Assembly: GCA_040954595.2 (NCBI GenBank)
Contig: CM082598.2
Coordinates: 7,936,001-8,000,000, forward strand
DNA from: Balanoglossus misakiensis
Lineage: Eukaryota; Hemichordata
Direction: 5' to 3'
DNA: 64,000 nucleotides
Every line of letters begins with the position of its first letter. Positions within the stretch are counted from its first letter, which is position 1. The position numbers and the translations under genes were made by a program. The notes below the pieces were generated by a model. That model made no database searches and was not told where the DNA came from. It saw only the letters and a list, made by a program, of their open reading frames with translations. Positions 47,386 through 62,200 of this stretch are shown here, piece after piece.

Positions 47386-49370
47386 TTTTGAATGTGGCTG
47401 CCAGTATCAGATGGTGCTGTACAGGCGGAAGTAGTTGGAATGGCTTTGTGTGCATGTTGATTGTCAGAAGTAAACACATTCGAAACTACAAACTTCATGT
47501 TGAACTCGCTGCAAATTTGATACCTCAGATCCTACTATAACATCAACACAACCATGTGTTTGTCACTGTCATAAATTTTTATACTTTTGATGCAATTTTC
47601 ATTCAATCAAATGCACCATCAATCTGCTGTGACGATCTTGTTAAACTTATTGCATAACGAAACATCAGGACAAACACTGAACAGTGTCTTTTGAACAACT
47701 CTGTTCACCGTCACATCGAATGTTGGTGATCAACTTAATACTCATGGATGTGACATGTACCAACTTGTACTAATATAGAACGAGGAAATTTGTGCCCAAA
47801 GCTACCCACTTTGCGTTGTCATTCGCCCAAATTCAGACATCAGAACAATGTGTTTGCGGTCAACTCAGTCCAAACATGTCGGAAGTCTAATTCAAAATCC
47901 TGTGCTCGTGAAAACCTGAGAAAGTGTAGGGCGCCACCAAAGGCAGTACTAAGAAAAGAATATTTGTAATGCAGAAGTAAGAATTTGCACGATCCAAAAA
48001 AATAAAAATTCCAAAACAGCCAAAGTAGAAGCAGCAATTCCATGAACAATTTATTTTTCCTTCCTGGCCTTAAGTCTTAGCATTTTTTTGTCTTTTTCCA
48101 CATTATCATTAAAAAAATCTTCATTTCTGAAGTATTAGGCTGACTTCTTTGAAATTTAGTATGAAGCTTCTCACAGGTTGACTGAGATTTTTGTTTAAAT
48201 TATTGCAAAACTGCATGTCAGATTGCTTTGAAGTTTGTTAGGCATGTTCCTAGAGGTAACCCCAAAAAGATGCTGTAAAACAATTTGTGATATTTGCATA
48301 ATTGCAAGATTGGTAAAATTTTTGCAATTTTTGTCAAAAATTGTTTTCTCTAAAACCGCTTGTCACATTGCTGTAAACTATGGCAGACATGTTCCTTGAG
48401 GTGATTGAAGATATTGTAAAATTATGGAGATATTTGCAAATTTGTGTTTTTTTGCCACTTTTGAACATTCGAATATTGTTTTCTGTGAAACTGATTGTTG
48501 GATTGCTTTTTGTAAATTTCTTTTTGGTTTATATCAAAACTTCTGCAAAACCAATTGTCCAGTTGCTTTGAAAGTTACTCTTTACAAGGAGTTGGTACCC
48601 CCAACTTAGACATGTTTACATAGCTTTAATAGGCTAGCTGTTACAGAGACCACCATCTATTAAATTTTTAAGAGTGAATGGCAAGTCAGTGAGCGTCTCT
48701 GTCTGTCTGTGTGTCTGCCTGTCTGTTACAGGGCTGACTGAAAGAAGTTGGTCATCATGTGTTTGTACAGACAATTTTTGGTCAAAAACAATTTCGCCAA
48801 TATTTTTCCGGAGTCTACAGCTAGTTCAGAAAATAACAACTTAATAATGTGTAGTGGAGATGTCAAAGTTTATTCAAGGCATACTCATAATGTGGGGCAA
48901 CTCGTTGCTCCAAAATCCGAACAGACACCGAGCAACTCAGGTGTGTGTCAAGCTAACTCGTGTAACACGACTTATATGCTGCTTATATTCATCATTGGAA
49001 ACCACAGGCGTCAGAAAAAATGCTAAATGTCAGTATTTCGTACTGTAAAGTAGCAAAAATCGAAAAATCAGTAGCTTAGATGATATCCCGGTTTCACGTC
49101 ATACGAGTGCTTACGCATGATCAGTCCTTGCCATATACCCTTCTAACACATCAAGGGATCTCTTTATGTGATAGTGGGGTAATTTCTGGACAGGTCATAT
49201 TAGTGGCTCGTTATTTATTCATGCTATGTATCTCTTGCTTTTAATTGCTCATCGCTGTTCGTTATTGCTAATTACTTTCAAATTTGTATCTATCAAATTG
49301 TCATAAAGGGCATGAGTCCGGTGATGGGCGGGAACTGCATGTGGTTATTTTTGGTCGTTATTGCTCCATA
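47386..49370. other. No feature recognised
   Basis: A TTGCAAAA/CTGTTTTGC-type low-complexity region with repeated phrases such as CTGATTGTTGGATTGCTTT and GTCAGATTGCTTTGAA near 48200-48560 suggests a short degenerate tandem repeat. No gene. Confidence 0.4.
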
Positions 49371-49374
49371 TTAA

Positions 49375-49947
49375 AGGTACACGAGCTGCAACTGGATAAA
49401 AAATTCCACAATAAGATGGGGTCATAGCTTAAAGGTACAATTTTATGAGCTGCAACTGGATAAAAAAATCAGCTTTAAATTATATCATATATGCTTTGAA
49501 TTGTGTCTATTAAATGATATTTCATGATAATATATCAAGCTCAACACTTATTTATGACAAAATGGCCAAAAATTAAAGAAAAAACGAAAATTCCTGCAAT
49601 TTTTAAAAAAAGTGCAATATTGCAATGAAAAATGAAAATCTGATGTCTCAGTGGTGTACATTTACTTCCATGAGCTCAAGTGGATGAGATCATGTTTTGT
49701 TTATAAAGTTTCATAACCGGAAATGCAACATTTTCATTGTTTCTTGCATTTTCCCACAGTGGTGGCCATATTCGCTTGCGGCAAAGCTTTATTATTTATT
49801 TGGATAAAACTTGCATATGCACTCATATTAAGGGTTTATAATGCTTACAAGTGTATAGTTCACTGCCTTCATCTGCATGGACTAATGGTAGTACAGTTTG
49901 AAACAAAAATTATGATAATTATCCCAAAAGTTGCAGCTTATGTGCCT
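49375..49947 (+). mobile_element. 573-bp TTAA-type MITE
   Basis: TTAA flanks at 49371-49374 and 49948-49951. The ends AGGTACACGAGCTGCAAC and GTTGCAGCTTATGTGCCT are inverted with few mismatches. The left end is partly duplicated at about 49432-49464 (AAAGGTACAATTTTATGAGC). Related fragment at 34067-34388. Same target and AGG terminus as the 342-bp MITE but different interior. Confidence 0.85.
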
Positions 49948-50202
49948 TTAATCATTCTATCTATTTCAAGTTCATTATTGGTCATTACTGTAGGTTCTGC
50001 TTGTTAAAGTGATTCAACATTACACACAACATGTGTCCCTTTTGTGTAATAGACAATTTTGTTGTTTTGGGATGATTTACAACTATATGCACAGATTCAG
50101 TGTGTAAGGTTGGCTGATCCAGAGTTTAAACTCAAAATGATTAAATCTTGCCAACAAAATGCCAGGATGTAAAGGTCACACAGGGGTCAAGATTCACCAT
50201 AC

Positions 50203-53200
50203 CTTTCAGCAGCATTTTTCCACCAAGATTTCAATATTTTAGCTTTATGGTCGAACGTTGTTAACACCTCCTCCATGCGTTCGAAGTGCTGGTGGTAGTG
50301 TTCTTTGGCTTGTTCATGCTGCAGATTAATCCAGCTGAAAGAAACCCAAGACATTACAACATTAGAGACACTGTAAATCATGTTATTTTCGCGATTTGAA
50401 ATTCTTCGTGACATTGAGAGAGGCCACTGTTACACGAGAATTAATTTTCGCGTTCTCATGCACATTGTTCTTTCACAACTATATTTCGCGTATTTTTTGC
50501 TCTCCCGTATTTCGCTTAAATTTATTGCTCCTGAAAATAACCTGTTCCACAGTAGTTGATAGGATGCACAAGACTCGTGGGCTCAAACTGACTCATATTT
50601 CAGCAATTTACAGGTTATTTTCAGTGATTTCAAAAATTATGCACCCTCTTCAAGAAACTGCCACATTCCTAGTAAATACACACAAAAATGAAAGCTAAGA
50701 TATTATTGAAAAAGACACAATTTAAAAGACGCATAACTCTTCAATGCTGTTCATTTACTTCTTTCACCACATTGGTGGTTTGATCCAAATATGTTGTTTT
50801 CAAAAGTCTGGCCAATATACATGTTCATACAAACAGGGGTGGCCCCTGATGAGAAAATGCAAATCTTATGATTAATAGTGGGGCAGTTAACCTACAAATC
50901 GTGCACTTTGGGTTAAAAGCATGAAACTTGGTACACTTATGCATTGACCCATGGCGGCCATTTTATGATATGGATCCAAAATGACAGCGCCCTCTTGTGG
51001 CCAGAAACTGACATTCATACTTAAAAACAGTGCACTTCGGGTTAAAAGCCTGACACTTGGTACACTTATGCATTGACCCATGGCGGCAATTTTATGATAT
51101 GGATCCAAAATGACAGCGCCCTCTTGTGGCCAGAAACTGACATTCACACTTTCCCCCATTAATGGCACTTTTTGGTCATTTGTAACACTCAGAAACATGA
51201 GTGTGGGTTGTAAAACATGCTTGCTACCATACATTCATGTGTATATTATCCTAATCCTGATATACATGTATCAGATCAATCTTGATGACACCTTCCTTCA
51301 CAGTAACAATGACCACTGCTGTCAGACTAGACCTAAAGCACCTACAGGAACAGGTGCATGACTTTTTGCAACTGATTTCCTGAGGTTGACTCTTTTCTTC
51401 GGCTTGACTAAGAGTTGTCCAACTTGATTTCCACTGGGATTCTGTTGGTTTGATATAGCTTTGCTAGGTTTCTCATAGCACATGTTCTTTAGGAGCTGCC
51501 TGTATTCTCGAGAACCCATGACTTTCTGGAGAAAAGGTGTTGTCTTACCCCTTTGCATGACTTTGTGTATTCAACTAGTTCTGTTATTTCGAAGAACAAA
51601 TTGTTCAATTAGTAACATACAAGATTGATCTGATACATGTACATCAGGATTAGGATAATATTCAAAGGAATGTATGGCAGCAAGCATGTTTTACAACCCA
51701 CATTCCTGTCTCTGAGTGTTAAACTTGCCCAAAAAGTGTCATTAATGGGGGGAAAAGTGTAAATGTCAGTTTGTAGCCACTAGAGGGCCCTGTCTTTTGG
51801 GATCCATATTGGAAAATGTCCGCCATGGGTCACTGAATAATTGTACCAAATTTCATGCTTTTAACCCGAAGTGCACAATTTAAAAGTATGAATGTCTGTT
51901 TCTGGCCACTAGAGGGCGCTGTCATTTTGGATCCATATCAGAAAATGGCCGCCATGGGTCAATGCATAAGTGTACCAAGTTTCATGCTTTTAACCCAAAG
52001 TGCACAATTATGCCAAACTTTGGGGTTTAGGTCCTGCACTATAAAGTGAAAAGTGTGTCCTGCAAAATATAATGGGCCATCCGAAGCAGAAATAGGTCTT
52101 ATGGGTGCGCGATACTTATGACCATAAGACTCCTTTTCTGGTTGGGATGGCCCAAATGTGACTGCAATATTAGAGTACATACCACATAATCAGACCGCTT
52201 AATTTTTGTTGGCAGAAAGGTGCCACTGTAGTATATCATGTAGCGGTATATTCAACTTTACAAATATATCCAAGTGTACACCACACCTACCTTGTCTCCT
52301 GCTGGAGTGTTTCAAACGTTTGCGCCAATTTCGTGAAATCCATCAACATGGCCTCATTCTGTTCAAGCCACTCTAATTGGATTTTTAATCGTGCTTGTTG
52401 TTTAAGTAGAAGCATTTTACGGCTGTGAAATATCTCTGCTACTTCTTCTATCGTGAGCTTATCTCTGGCATGATGACTCTTGTGCAGAACCTGAGGAAAA
52501 AAAAACAAAAAAGTGTAAAATATTGCCTGTAGAAGAGGTGTTTCCAGTAGTCTTGTTTTTGGCTGTGTCAGCTAAAAGAAAAAGGCCAGGTATGGGCTGC
52601 CGTCTTGCACAAATTTCTGTCCAGCCATGCCCAAGATGACTGCTTCCAACGTTTACACACAAGTACTGTCAAAGTCAGGTGCACCACACAAGATCCATAC
52701 ATCCGTCCATACATACATACATACATAGTACATACACACACAAATACAAACATTTATCACATGAACTGGCCCTGATCACCACCTGTGTGACGTAGACCAG
52801 GACAGATCAAAAATCCAGATCACCCCTGTGTTACGTCATCAACCGGAACTATTTCCACCGATTCGCCGTAGCTTTGCTGTCAAACAGAAACAGTACGTGT
52901 AGCGCGCGGCATTTACAATACAGAAATGAAATAAAAAATGACGCTTCCATGACAAGCTTTGTAAGCTCAAAACAGAAAGGTGGAATTTGGAAAGAAGACA
53001 GTCGACGCAACGATCATGGACGCTCATGGCTGTCAAATTTTTGGGTCAGGTACATAGCCTAGGCTAGGTGCAAGTCCGGTACATTCAGAGTCGAATCAGA
53101 ATTGTTTCGAGCCAGTTCAGCGTGACGACTGAACCTCTGTATTCCACCGGTCAACGAAATGTATAAGACGTGGCAACAGGTTGCAGTAAAATTGAAAGAG

Positions 53201-56200
53201 AATCGATTACATTTGTGTAAGGCCGAACTTCGAGCGAACTGAACTCAACGGGACGACTTGTTGGGAGATTTTATGAATGATCAGCGATAGTTCATCATTT
53301 GTGTATATGCAAATTATACGCAAATGATGAACTATCGCTGATCATTCATAAAATCTCCCAACATATATCTCTTGGGGGAAATAATCCCGCTCAGTAAAAT
53401 ACGACACCGCTCCAAAATTGTTGCAAGGTACTGAATTTTTTTAGTCCTGCCTCTTCTAACGAAAAATAAGAAGACTGTTCATGTGATAATTATATACTCG
53501 TGGTTTTCGCGGAAGCGTACAACGTCTCGTCTGCGGCTTGAAGTTGCACTGCTCTGCGAAAACCACTCGTATACGATGACGTCAAACAAAGAAAGATATC
53601 ATGGGATTATATGTAAATATACATACATAAATTGCCATAACAGTTTAATGTGCCCATACTTACGAAAACACAACACACCACTGCTAAAACAGCAACTGCG
53701 ATCAGCAGCCATTGCCAGTTAACCTCATAGAGCTGGAAAGTAAAAATACAACTGATAAGTGATAATGCACCTCTATACCAAATACAGATCTTGCACATAT
53801 TGAAATTTTGCATAATATTGTAGCACTTTAAAGTGAAGGGGTCAGCACGCTGTTATTGTTTGTTGATAGACATTAGAATTCACCTTCAAATCCCTGAAAT
53901 TAAATAATTCCTAGAATGAACGAATCAGCCAACCGTAGCACAGACTGGACATGACAGCAACTGAAGATCCTAGAAGGTCCTGGCAACTGCAGTGGGGTTT
54001 GTGCTGGTATATGAGGGGATATATTCTCATCAAGGGACACCCAAGCGATGACCACTTCCATTTAAACAGTATACGAAAGCACACATGACTAAGAGGTCAG
54101 AACACCCAAAACTACTTACATTGGGCTTTCCTGGGGGATCTTGTAGAGGATCCCTTGCCTAGATCAAATTACACAAAAAAAATAGAATTAGCAAATCCTT
54201 GAAACTGAAATGTTGAAAACTTTCAATGTCATGCCATTTCGGTCAATGACACATTTACTGAGTATAGAATGATGGATCAAGGTACATTATATAACCCAAT
54301 TTAAGCTCATTTTTAAAGGACCGCAAATAGTTGATCCAAGTTACAAATGGACTTCAAATTATTACTTTAAGATTGTTGATCAAAGTCAGAGTAAATGAAG
54401 TCCAATAACTCGTACCATAATACTTGTCTTATTAGTTTCAGGGGAATAATATATAATTTACTTGAAAATTATAATTATGCAAATTTTCCGACAAAAATAC
54501 CAATATTTCCTTTATGTTGCTTTTACTGTTGATGCTCGTGAGCCGATACAGGTTGTTCAAATTTAAAAACATCGTCATAGCCAACCACTAGAGGGCGCTG
54601 TTATGTATTTGAATGCCCATGAATGTGCAACTCGATCGTGCAGTACACCCATGTCACAGATAGCCTTCTCAGGCACTCATAAATTCATACTAGTATTAGC
54701 TACATCCCCATTTGCCAGAATGTAGCACAAATTCGTTTGCTTCCATCATTGCAGAATCAGATTGAACAATGCTTAAAAACTTGGACAGAAAACATCAGTA
54801 AGACAACAAATGATTTGTTACATAAAGTCTGTACAATATGGCTACAGTTACATTCATGATTGCCATGGCATAAAGGTTAGAACTATCATCAGTGGTTCCA
54901 TTAGTGCAAAATCCTGCGCATTTCAAAATGTCTGACCATAATTACACAAAGATAATGAAGGATGCATACACCACAAGTGCAAATTTGCAAATTGTATTCA
55001 GCAAGGCTTACAAGATAAAAATAATGCAGAAATACACAGAAATGTTACAATTTGCACTCAGGCAACATGACATTGATATAATGTACCGGTACGGTGGTGT
55101 TCTATTCAGCCTTTCAAATGCCTATCCAAGGCAATATTGTTACATTTATGCAAAGTAAATTCTGAATGCATATTGAAGTATGCAAAGGAAAATAATCGAA
55201 CAGAACCTCTGTATCACGTGATTGAACATGCAGGCTGACAGACATAGGAGGACAGACACTCAGTTATTCATATGGTAGCTTTAAAAGCACATAGTCCTTG
55301 TGCCATGTGGGAACAAAATGTGTTTGGCTATTTCTGGGTTACAAATAAAAAGAGAATTCAGTTTCAGGTTTTTTGCAATTGTTGTAAATCACTTACCATG
55401 CATCGCAATGTTTTCAGTCTTTCTTCCCTTGCTCCTATTCTGTTTAGAGCACTCTGTCTCTGCCTAATTCTCTGTATATGAAATTAGGAAGAATATATTC
55501 ATTTAGGATTATAAGAGACACTTTCAGGAATTGCAGCATGGTGTCAATTATCAACGTCCTAAAATTCTTAAAGTTTATATTTTGAAACAATGACATGGAG
55601 GAACAGGGTGGTGCATAGTACAAAATCATTATGTATACTAGGTCACATGATATTATGGCCATTAAAAGAATCAGTTTTTTAGCCCATTTTACTTCAGAAA
55701 ACTGCTGGCTGATTGCTGGTTGCCATGTGTGTATCAATTGAGAAGACTTTGCAGCATTGTTCAAGAGAGTGTTGGCAGTCTATGGTGTGACAATCCATGA
55801 CAAAATTACAACTCCGCATTTTGCTATTCTTATTTCTATTCAACATTCCTGGAGAAAAGAAAAACCACTCCCGTCATACTTAATTTGCATTTTAACTCTT
55901 TATTTTGCATGTCAATACTTTATTTGAATATTTGACAGGCCTAACAGTGTTGTCCCACTGTAGTTAAAGTTTTGGCCCAAGACTTGTAAATAGTTTTCCT
56001 CTGAATGGGTCTATGGTTCGTTTTTCGTATTGGTTCGTATCCATGGAATAAATCGTCGATTAGAGAAGACCGTGTCATCCTTGTACTTCTTCGCAACATT
56101 TTGGTAGCAGAGCATGGTTTGAGGCAAGTATGCACGAAGAACAAGGATCCGGTCAGCATTTGGAGGAAGAGGTAAGAGAGGAGCAGCCCGAAGACATGGA

Positions 56201-59200
56201 AGCTACCGAAGAGCGAGTTGAAGACCTGAAGCAGAGCAAGTCCAGGGCCAAGGCTGTGTTCACCAGGGTGAGACATCAACTGCTGCGACTACTGGAGGAA
56301 GAAGACCCGCCCACCAGCTGCCAACAGGTTAGAGACTTTAGTCAAAATTTGGACGCTGCTGTGGAAAAAGCGTTGGACATAATGGCCAAGTTATCTGATG
56401 AGTATCAGCGGTTGAAGGATCGACAGAACCGGAGAAAAGTAAGTCAAGAAATGGACAAATTGGAAACTGAGTTTACCGAAGCACAGAACCAAGTGCAGGA
56501 CTATATACGAGCTAGAAAGGTGGACTCGTCAAGTACAGGTTCAAGAAGTTCCAGCAAGGTGCATTTCCGACAGCAAAAGGAAAAGGAAGCCCGTCAGCAA
56601 GTAGAAAAGATCCAAGAAGAGGTCAGACGAAAAGAATCGGAACTCAAGTATATGAAGCAACAAGTGGAAAAAGAGAGTGCACGTCGCAAAAAGGAATTGG
56701 ATGAACAAATGCGTTATGATTATGGGCGTCTTCGAGCAGCTGAACAGGACTTGAAGGAAAGATATCGTGAACTAGAATATGAAATAGACACTGACATTGG
56801 ACTAAAATGTAATCCATCATCGGACATTGAAGATTGCATCAGCGCGGACATGGGTGAGGTGACTCTTCATGACAATCCACCACAGCAGGAGCCGAAGGAA
56901 AAGTCTTCCCAAAGTAAAGGTATCGTACATTCTACCAATACCACTTCACATCAGGCATCCAATTCGGTTGCAATTGGTCAGGACTTGTGGAAACAACTTC
57001 AACGTGTATCAATTCCAAGATTTTCGGGTGATAAGAGACTTTACGAAAGTTGGAAAGCAGCATTCTATGCATGCATTGACCAAGCCCCTGCAACGCCCGA
57101 GTACAAGCTCCTTCAACTTCGTCAATATCTGTCTGGGGAAGCTCTCAAGGTGATAGAAAATCTGGGACATTCTGCGACTGCCTACCAAGCTGCAAAAGAT
57201 AGGCTAGAACGGAAATATGGTGGGAGACGTCGTCAAATCGCGTTATTTTTGGAAGATTTGGACAATGTTAAACCCATACGACCAGGAAATTGTAAAGACA
57301 TTGAACGCTTTGCGGACTTGTTGGACATTGCTGTAGTTAACCTGAAAGAAGCCGGTCGAACTGACGAGTTGGGAAACGGATCATTATACACCAAGTTACA
57401 GAAGAAGTTGACAGAGACAATGCTTACGCAATATCATCGTTGGATCTTTGAAAAGGACCGGGTTGAATCTGTTGAAACACTGCGTGAATGGATAATCCAA
57501 GAAGCCGAATTCCAGACCATAGCAAGTGAAACTGTACAAGGACTCGCAAATGTAACCAGGAACGCGGAATATAGAAGAGTCAGGGCGAACACGCGGACAT
57601 TCTTCGGAAGTGCTCAAGTGACTGAAAATGCCAAAAGCAGTCGTTATACCAGTCGAAGGTCGTGTAAAGTGTGTGGAAAGCAACATGGCGTATGGAGCTG
57701 TGACCAATTTAAGAAGATGGCCATTTCACAAAGGTGGGAACTTGCGAAACAACTTAGACTTTGTTATCGTTGCCTTGGAGATGACCACCAGGGGCGCCAT
57801 TGTACCAGGACTAGAATATGCGGTTTGGATGGATGTCGGGATACGCACAACAGACTACTGCACAGGATCTGGAATCAAAGTGGTCCACAAGCACCAAGCC
57901 AAGGTAATAAAAACCAATATATATCTTTTCGAAACAAAACGGCTGAACCCAATGCAACTTCGGACAATACAATCGCTGATTCCAGACGTGTGCCTCTACG
58001 CGTCACTGAGGGGGAGCATTGTGGTAATACGGAGCGATTGCAGACAACGATGATCTCCGAGTCGTCGGATGTACAACCTATAACATTGAGAACTGTAACT
58101 GTAATTCTGAAACATGGCGGTCGTAAAATAAAAGCTAATGCTTTGCTTGATGATGCCAGCACCGGAACTTATATAAACACTGACATTGCAGAAGAGTTGG
58201 GATTACAGGGACATACCCAACCGATATCTGTCAATGTGCTCAACGGACATGTGAAAACTTTCCAAACAACTCCAGTAGAAGTTGGACTCGAGAGCATCAA
58301 TGGAGACGTGGACATGAACATCTGCGCATTTACAACGGACAGAGTAACAGGTAACATGCGTGTGATAGACTGGAGATCTCGAAATGAAAAATGGTCTCAT
58401 CTGAAAGGAATAGACTTTCCGAAGCTCGGCGCCAGGCCAATCGTTGATATTCTTATTGGTCTGGATTACGCTGATCTGCATTACTCCTTCAGGGACATCA
58501 GAGGGAAACCAGGTGAGCCCATTGCACGACTTACACCATTGGGTTGGACTTGTATCGGCAATCCAGACGGTAACCAGGGACGTCCGCTACAAACGCACTT
58601 TGTGAGAACTTACTTTGTTCAAGACCAAACCAAGTTAGAAGACCTAAATTCTACTCTGAGGAAATTCTGGGAGATCGATAATCTACCTAGCCCAGCAGAA
58701 AGTTTGAATGTGTCTCTGGACGATCGAACTGCACTAGAACTTGCCAACAGATCACTTAAACTACACAATGGCCGATACCAGGTGGGAATCCCATGGAGAG
58801 AAGATGCCCCAGAATTGCCTGATAACTACGATATGGCATTACGACGATTAGAGAACACTGAGAAACGGTTAGTGAAGGATCCGCAAGTTGCCACAGCATA
58901 TTCAACTACCTTGAATCAATACATCGAGAAGGGCTACATCCGAAAGGTTCCCCAGAGTGAGAGAAAACCAGAGAACAAGTGGTACCTGCCTCATTTTCCA
59001 GTAGTGCGGCCTGATAAAGCAACCACGAAGACACGCATTGTGTTTGATGCATCTGCAAGATATCAAGGGATCTCTCTGAATGATGTCATCTATCAAGGAC
59101 CAAAGTTACAACCTGATTTATTCGATGTGTTGCTCCGTTTTCGACGACATCCTGTGGCCGTGGTGAGTGATATAGCAGAGATGTACCTGAGGATAGAAAT

Positions 59201-62200
59201 TCCGCCTGACGACCGAGTCTTTCATCGATTCCTGTGGAGAGACCTGAATCAACAGGAAGTACCAGATGAGTATGAATTTAGCAGAGTTGTTTTTGGAGTG
59301 AACTCTTCTCCATTCTTGGCGCAGTTCGTGACACAAACTCATGCAAAGTCGCATGCTAATGATCTTCCAATGGCTGCAGAGACTGTATTGAAATCTACAT
59401 ACATGGATGACAGCATGGACTCAGTAAAAAATGAACAGCAAGCTGTCAGACTATACAACGAGTTGTCCGAACTTTGGGAGATGGCTGGAATGCATGCACG
59501 TAAGTGGTTGTCCAATTCAGCGACTGTGTTAGAGAAAATACCTACCAAAGACAGAGCATGCGAAGTGGATCTGGATCAAGGTGAGCTACCTGCAATAAAG
59601 ACTCTTGGTATCTGGTGGATAGCTGAAGAAGATGTATTCACCTTCAGAGCAAATCCTCCCAACCATGACTACGTAATCACAAAGCGCAACTTCCTGAAGA
59701 AGATTGCCACGTTATTCGATCCACTGGGCTTTCTGGCACCATTCATTATCCGAGCAAAAGTACTACTTCAAGACATGTGGGCCGCGGGGCTGGATTGGGA
59801 CAGTGATCCTGGCAACAACCTCACCACCAGAGCTCGAAAATGGTTCAATGAATTGACGGATCTGGAGAACATAAAAGTTCCAAGATGTTTACAAGCGCCA
59901 AATGAGCTAGCGTCAATGACCTTGCATGTATTTGTAGATGCCTCCCAGGATGCCTATGGTGCCGTCGTCTATGCAAGAAATGAATATGAAGACGCCACAG
60001 TTTCTCATCATATGATAGCAGCAAAAACTCGAGTGGCACCCCTGACAAGCATCAGTATTCCTCGCCTTGAACTAATGGGAGCCATTCTTGGACTACGATT
60101 ATCCGAATCGATTGCAGAAGCACTTGGTATTAGTCTGACTGAGGTCGTATTTTGGTCAGACAGCATGAATGTCCTGTGGTGGATCAGAAGTCGGAGCCGG
60201 AAGTTCAAGCCCTTTGTTGCAAACAGAGTTGGAGAAATCCAAGGATCTACAAACCCTGACCAATGGAGGTACGTGTCCACAAAAGAAAACCCAGCTGACT
60301 TGGTTACTAGAGGGATAACGGCGATAGATCTAGCTCATGAAGATCTCTGGTGGAAAGGACCAGAATTCCTTGCGAAATCTCCATCAGATTGGCCACAAAA
60401 CCCTGTGACAAAAGCAGCCGAGTCGGAAGACGCCGAGATGAAGAAAACGTATCAGCCAACAACTCTTGTTGTGAATCAACCCCAAAGTAACAACCACTGT
60501 GACCAGTCAAAAGCCAAACCTGAGCAACACGCAAAAGATGTGCCAGCGGCTGTGGGTGCACTTGACACTGTACTACTGAGGCCGGACCAGTTTTCAAGTT
60601 GGACAAAACTGACGAGAACTCAAGCATGGATCTATCGGTTTCTGCATAACTGTAGACATCCCAAAGAAGGACGAAGAAGAGGAGAATTACTTCCAGACGA
60701 AATAGAAGAAGCAGAAATAGTGATCATCAGGCGTATGCAGGCCGAATCATTTCCTGAAGAGTATTCATCACTCGTCCATAACAAGGAACTCCCAAAGAAG
60801 AGCAAGATACTCAGCCTTCGACCACGAATTGATGAAGATGGCTTGATGAGATGCGATGGCCGGTTAAGGTATGCGGACTACTTACCATATGATGTTCGTT
60901 ATCCTGTCATTCTCCCCAGAAGAAACTGGGTTACCAAACTGATAGTAAAGTACTACCACGAACTTGGAGAACATACTGCTGGGACAAACCACACTCTATC
61001 AGCCTTATCGGCAAGATTTTGGATCATCGCTGGACGTGAAGAAATCCGTCAGTGGGAGCATGAATGTGCGGAATGTCGACGACGCAAAGCCAAGGCAGCA
61101 AGTCAAGTTATGGCGCCACTACCTAGAATTCGACTGAAGATGCCTCTACGTGCATTTGCTGATGTAGCAGTGGATTATGCTGGTCAATTTATTACAATCC
61201 AGGGGCGTGGTAAACAAAGAACCAAACGTTACTTGTGCTTATTTACCTGCTTGGCTACTAGAGCTGTTCATCTAGAAGTCGCCTATGGACTCGATACTGA
61301 TTCATTTCTGAATGCCTTCTATAGGATGGTCAACCGTAGAGGACTTCCAAAGTGTGTGCTCTCTGATAATGGCACTAATTTCGTGGCTGCTGACAAGGAA
61401 CTGAGAGAATTGATCCAGCAACTGGATAAAGACCAAGTCAGCAGATCAACAGCAAACCAAGGTATAAAGTGGAGCTTCAATCCTCCCTTAGCACCTCACT
61501 TTGGTGGCGTCCATGAGACCATGATCAAGGCAGCGAAGAGAGCAATCTATGCCATACTGAAGAATGCTGACATAACAGATGAGGAACTTTTAACGGCCGT
61601 GACAGGGGCGGAAGCACTCATCAATTCAAGACCAATCACCTATCAATCTGCCAATCCAGATGACATTACACCTCTGACGCCAAACCACTTCCTACATGGT
61701 CAAGTTGGGGGACAGTTCGCTCCCGACTCCGTCGATACTACCGACTACACTCCCAGGAAAAGATGGAGAAGACTCCAAGAGCTGATGAAACACTTTTGGA
61801 AGAGGTGGATGCAGGAATGGTTACCTTCTCTAAATGTGCGTAAGAAGTGGTTCACCACCAAAAGGAACCTCCAAGTTGGTGATATTGTCCTTGTTATTTC
61901 ACCGGGTACTCAACGTGGACACTGGCCCCTTGGACTTATAACGGACGTTCACCCTGGTCGCGATGGACATGTACGCGTGGTAACCGTGAAGACCGGAGAA
62001 ACGACGTTTCGGCGACCAATATCGAAAGTGTGCCCTCTGGAATTTTGACTTAATACAGTTTTACAGACTTTCATGATAAGGACACTGAATTCTTTTTGCA
62101 CAGGACTGATAGTGCTGAGTTTGTTTTTTAGTTACTTTGGACCAATGAAAAATACTTGGTTACTTTATGAATATGTATTAACTGAACATTTGAAAACGTA

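Noticed and set aside
57628-58053. Frames overlapping the Bel/Pao polyprotein
   Set aside because: Shadows of the polyprotein in other frames.
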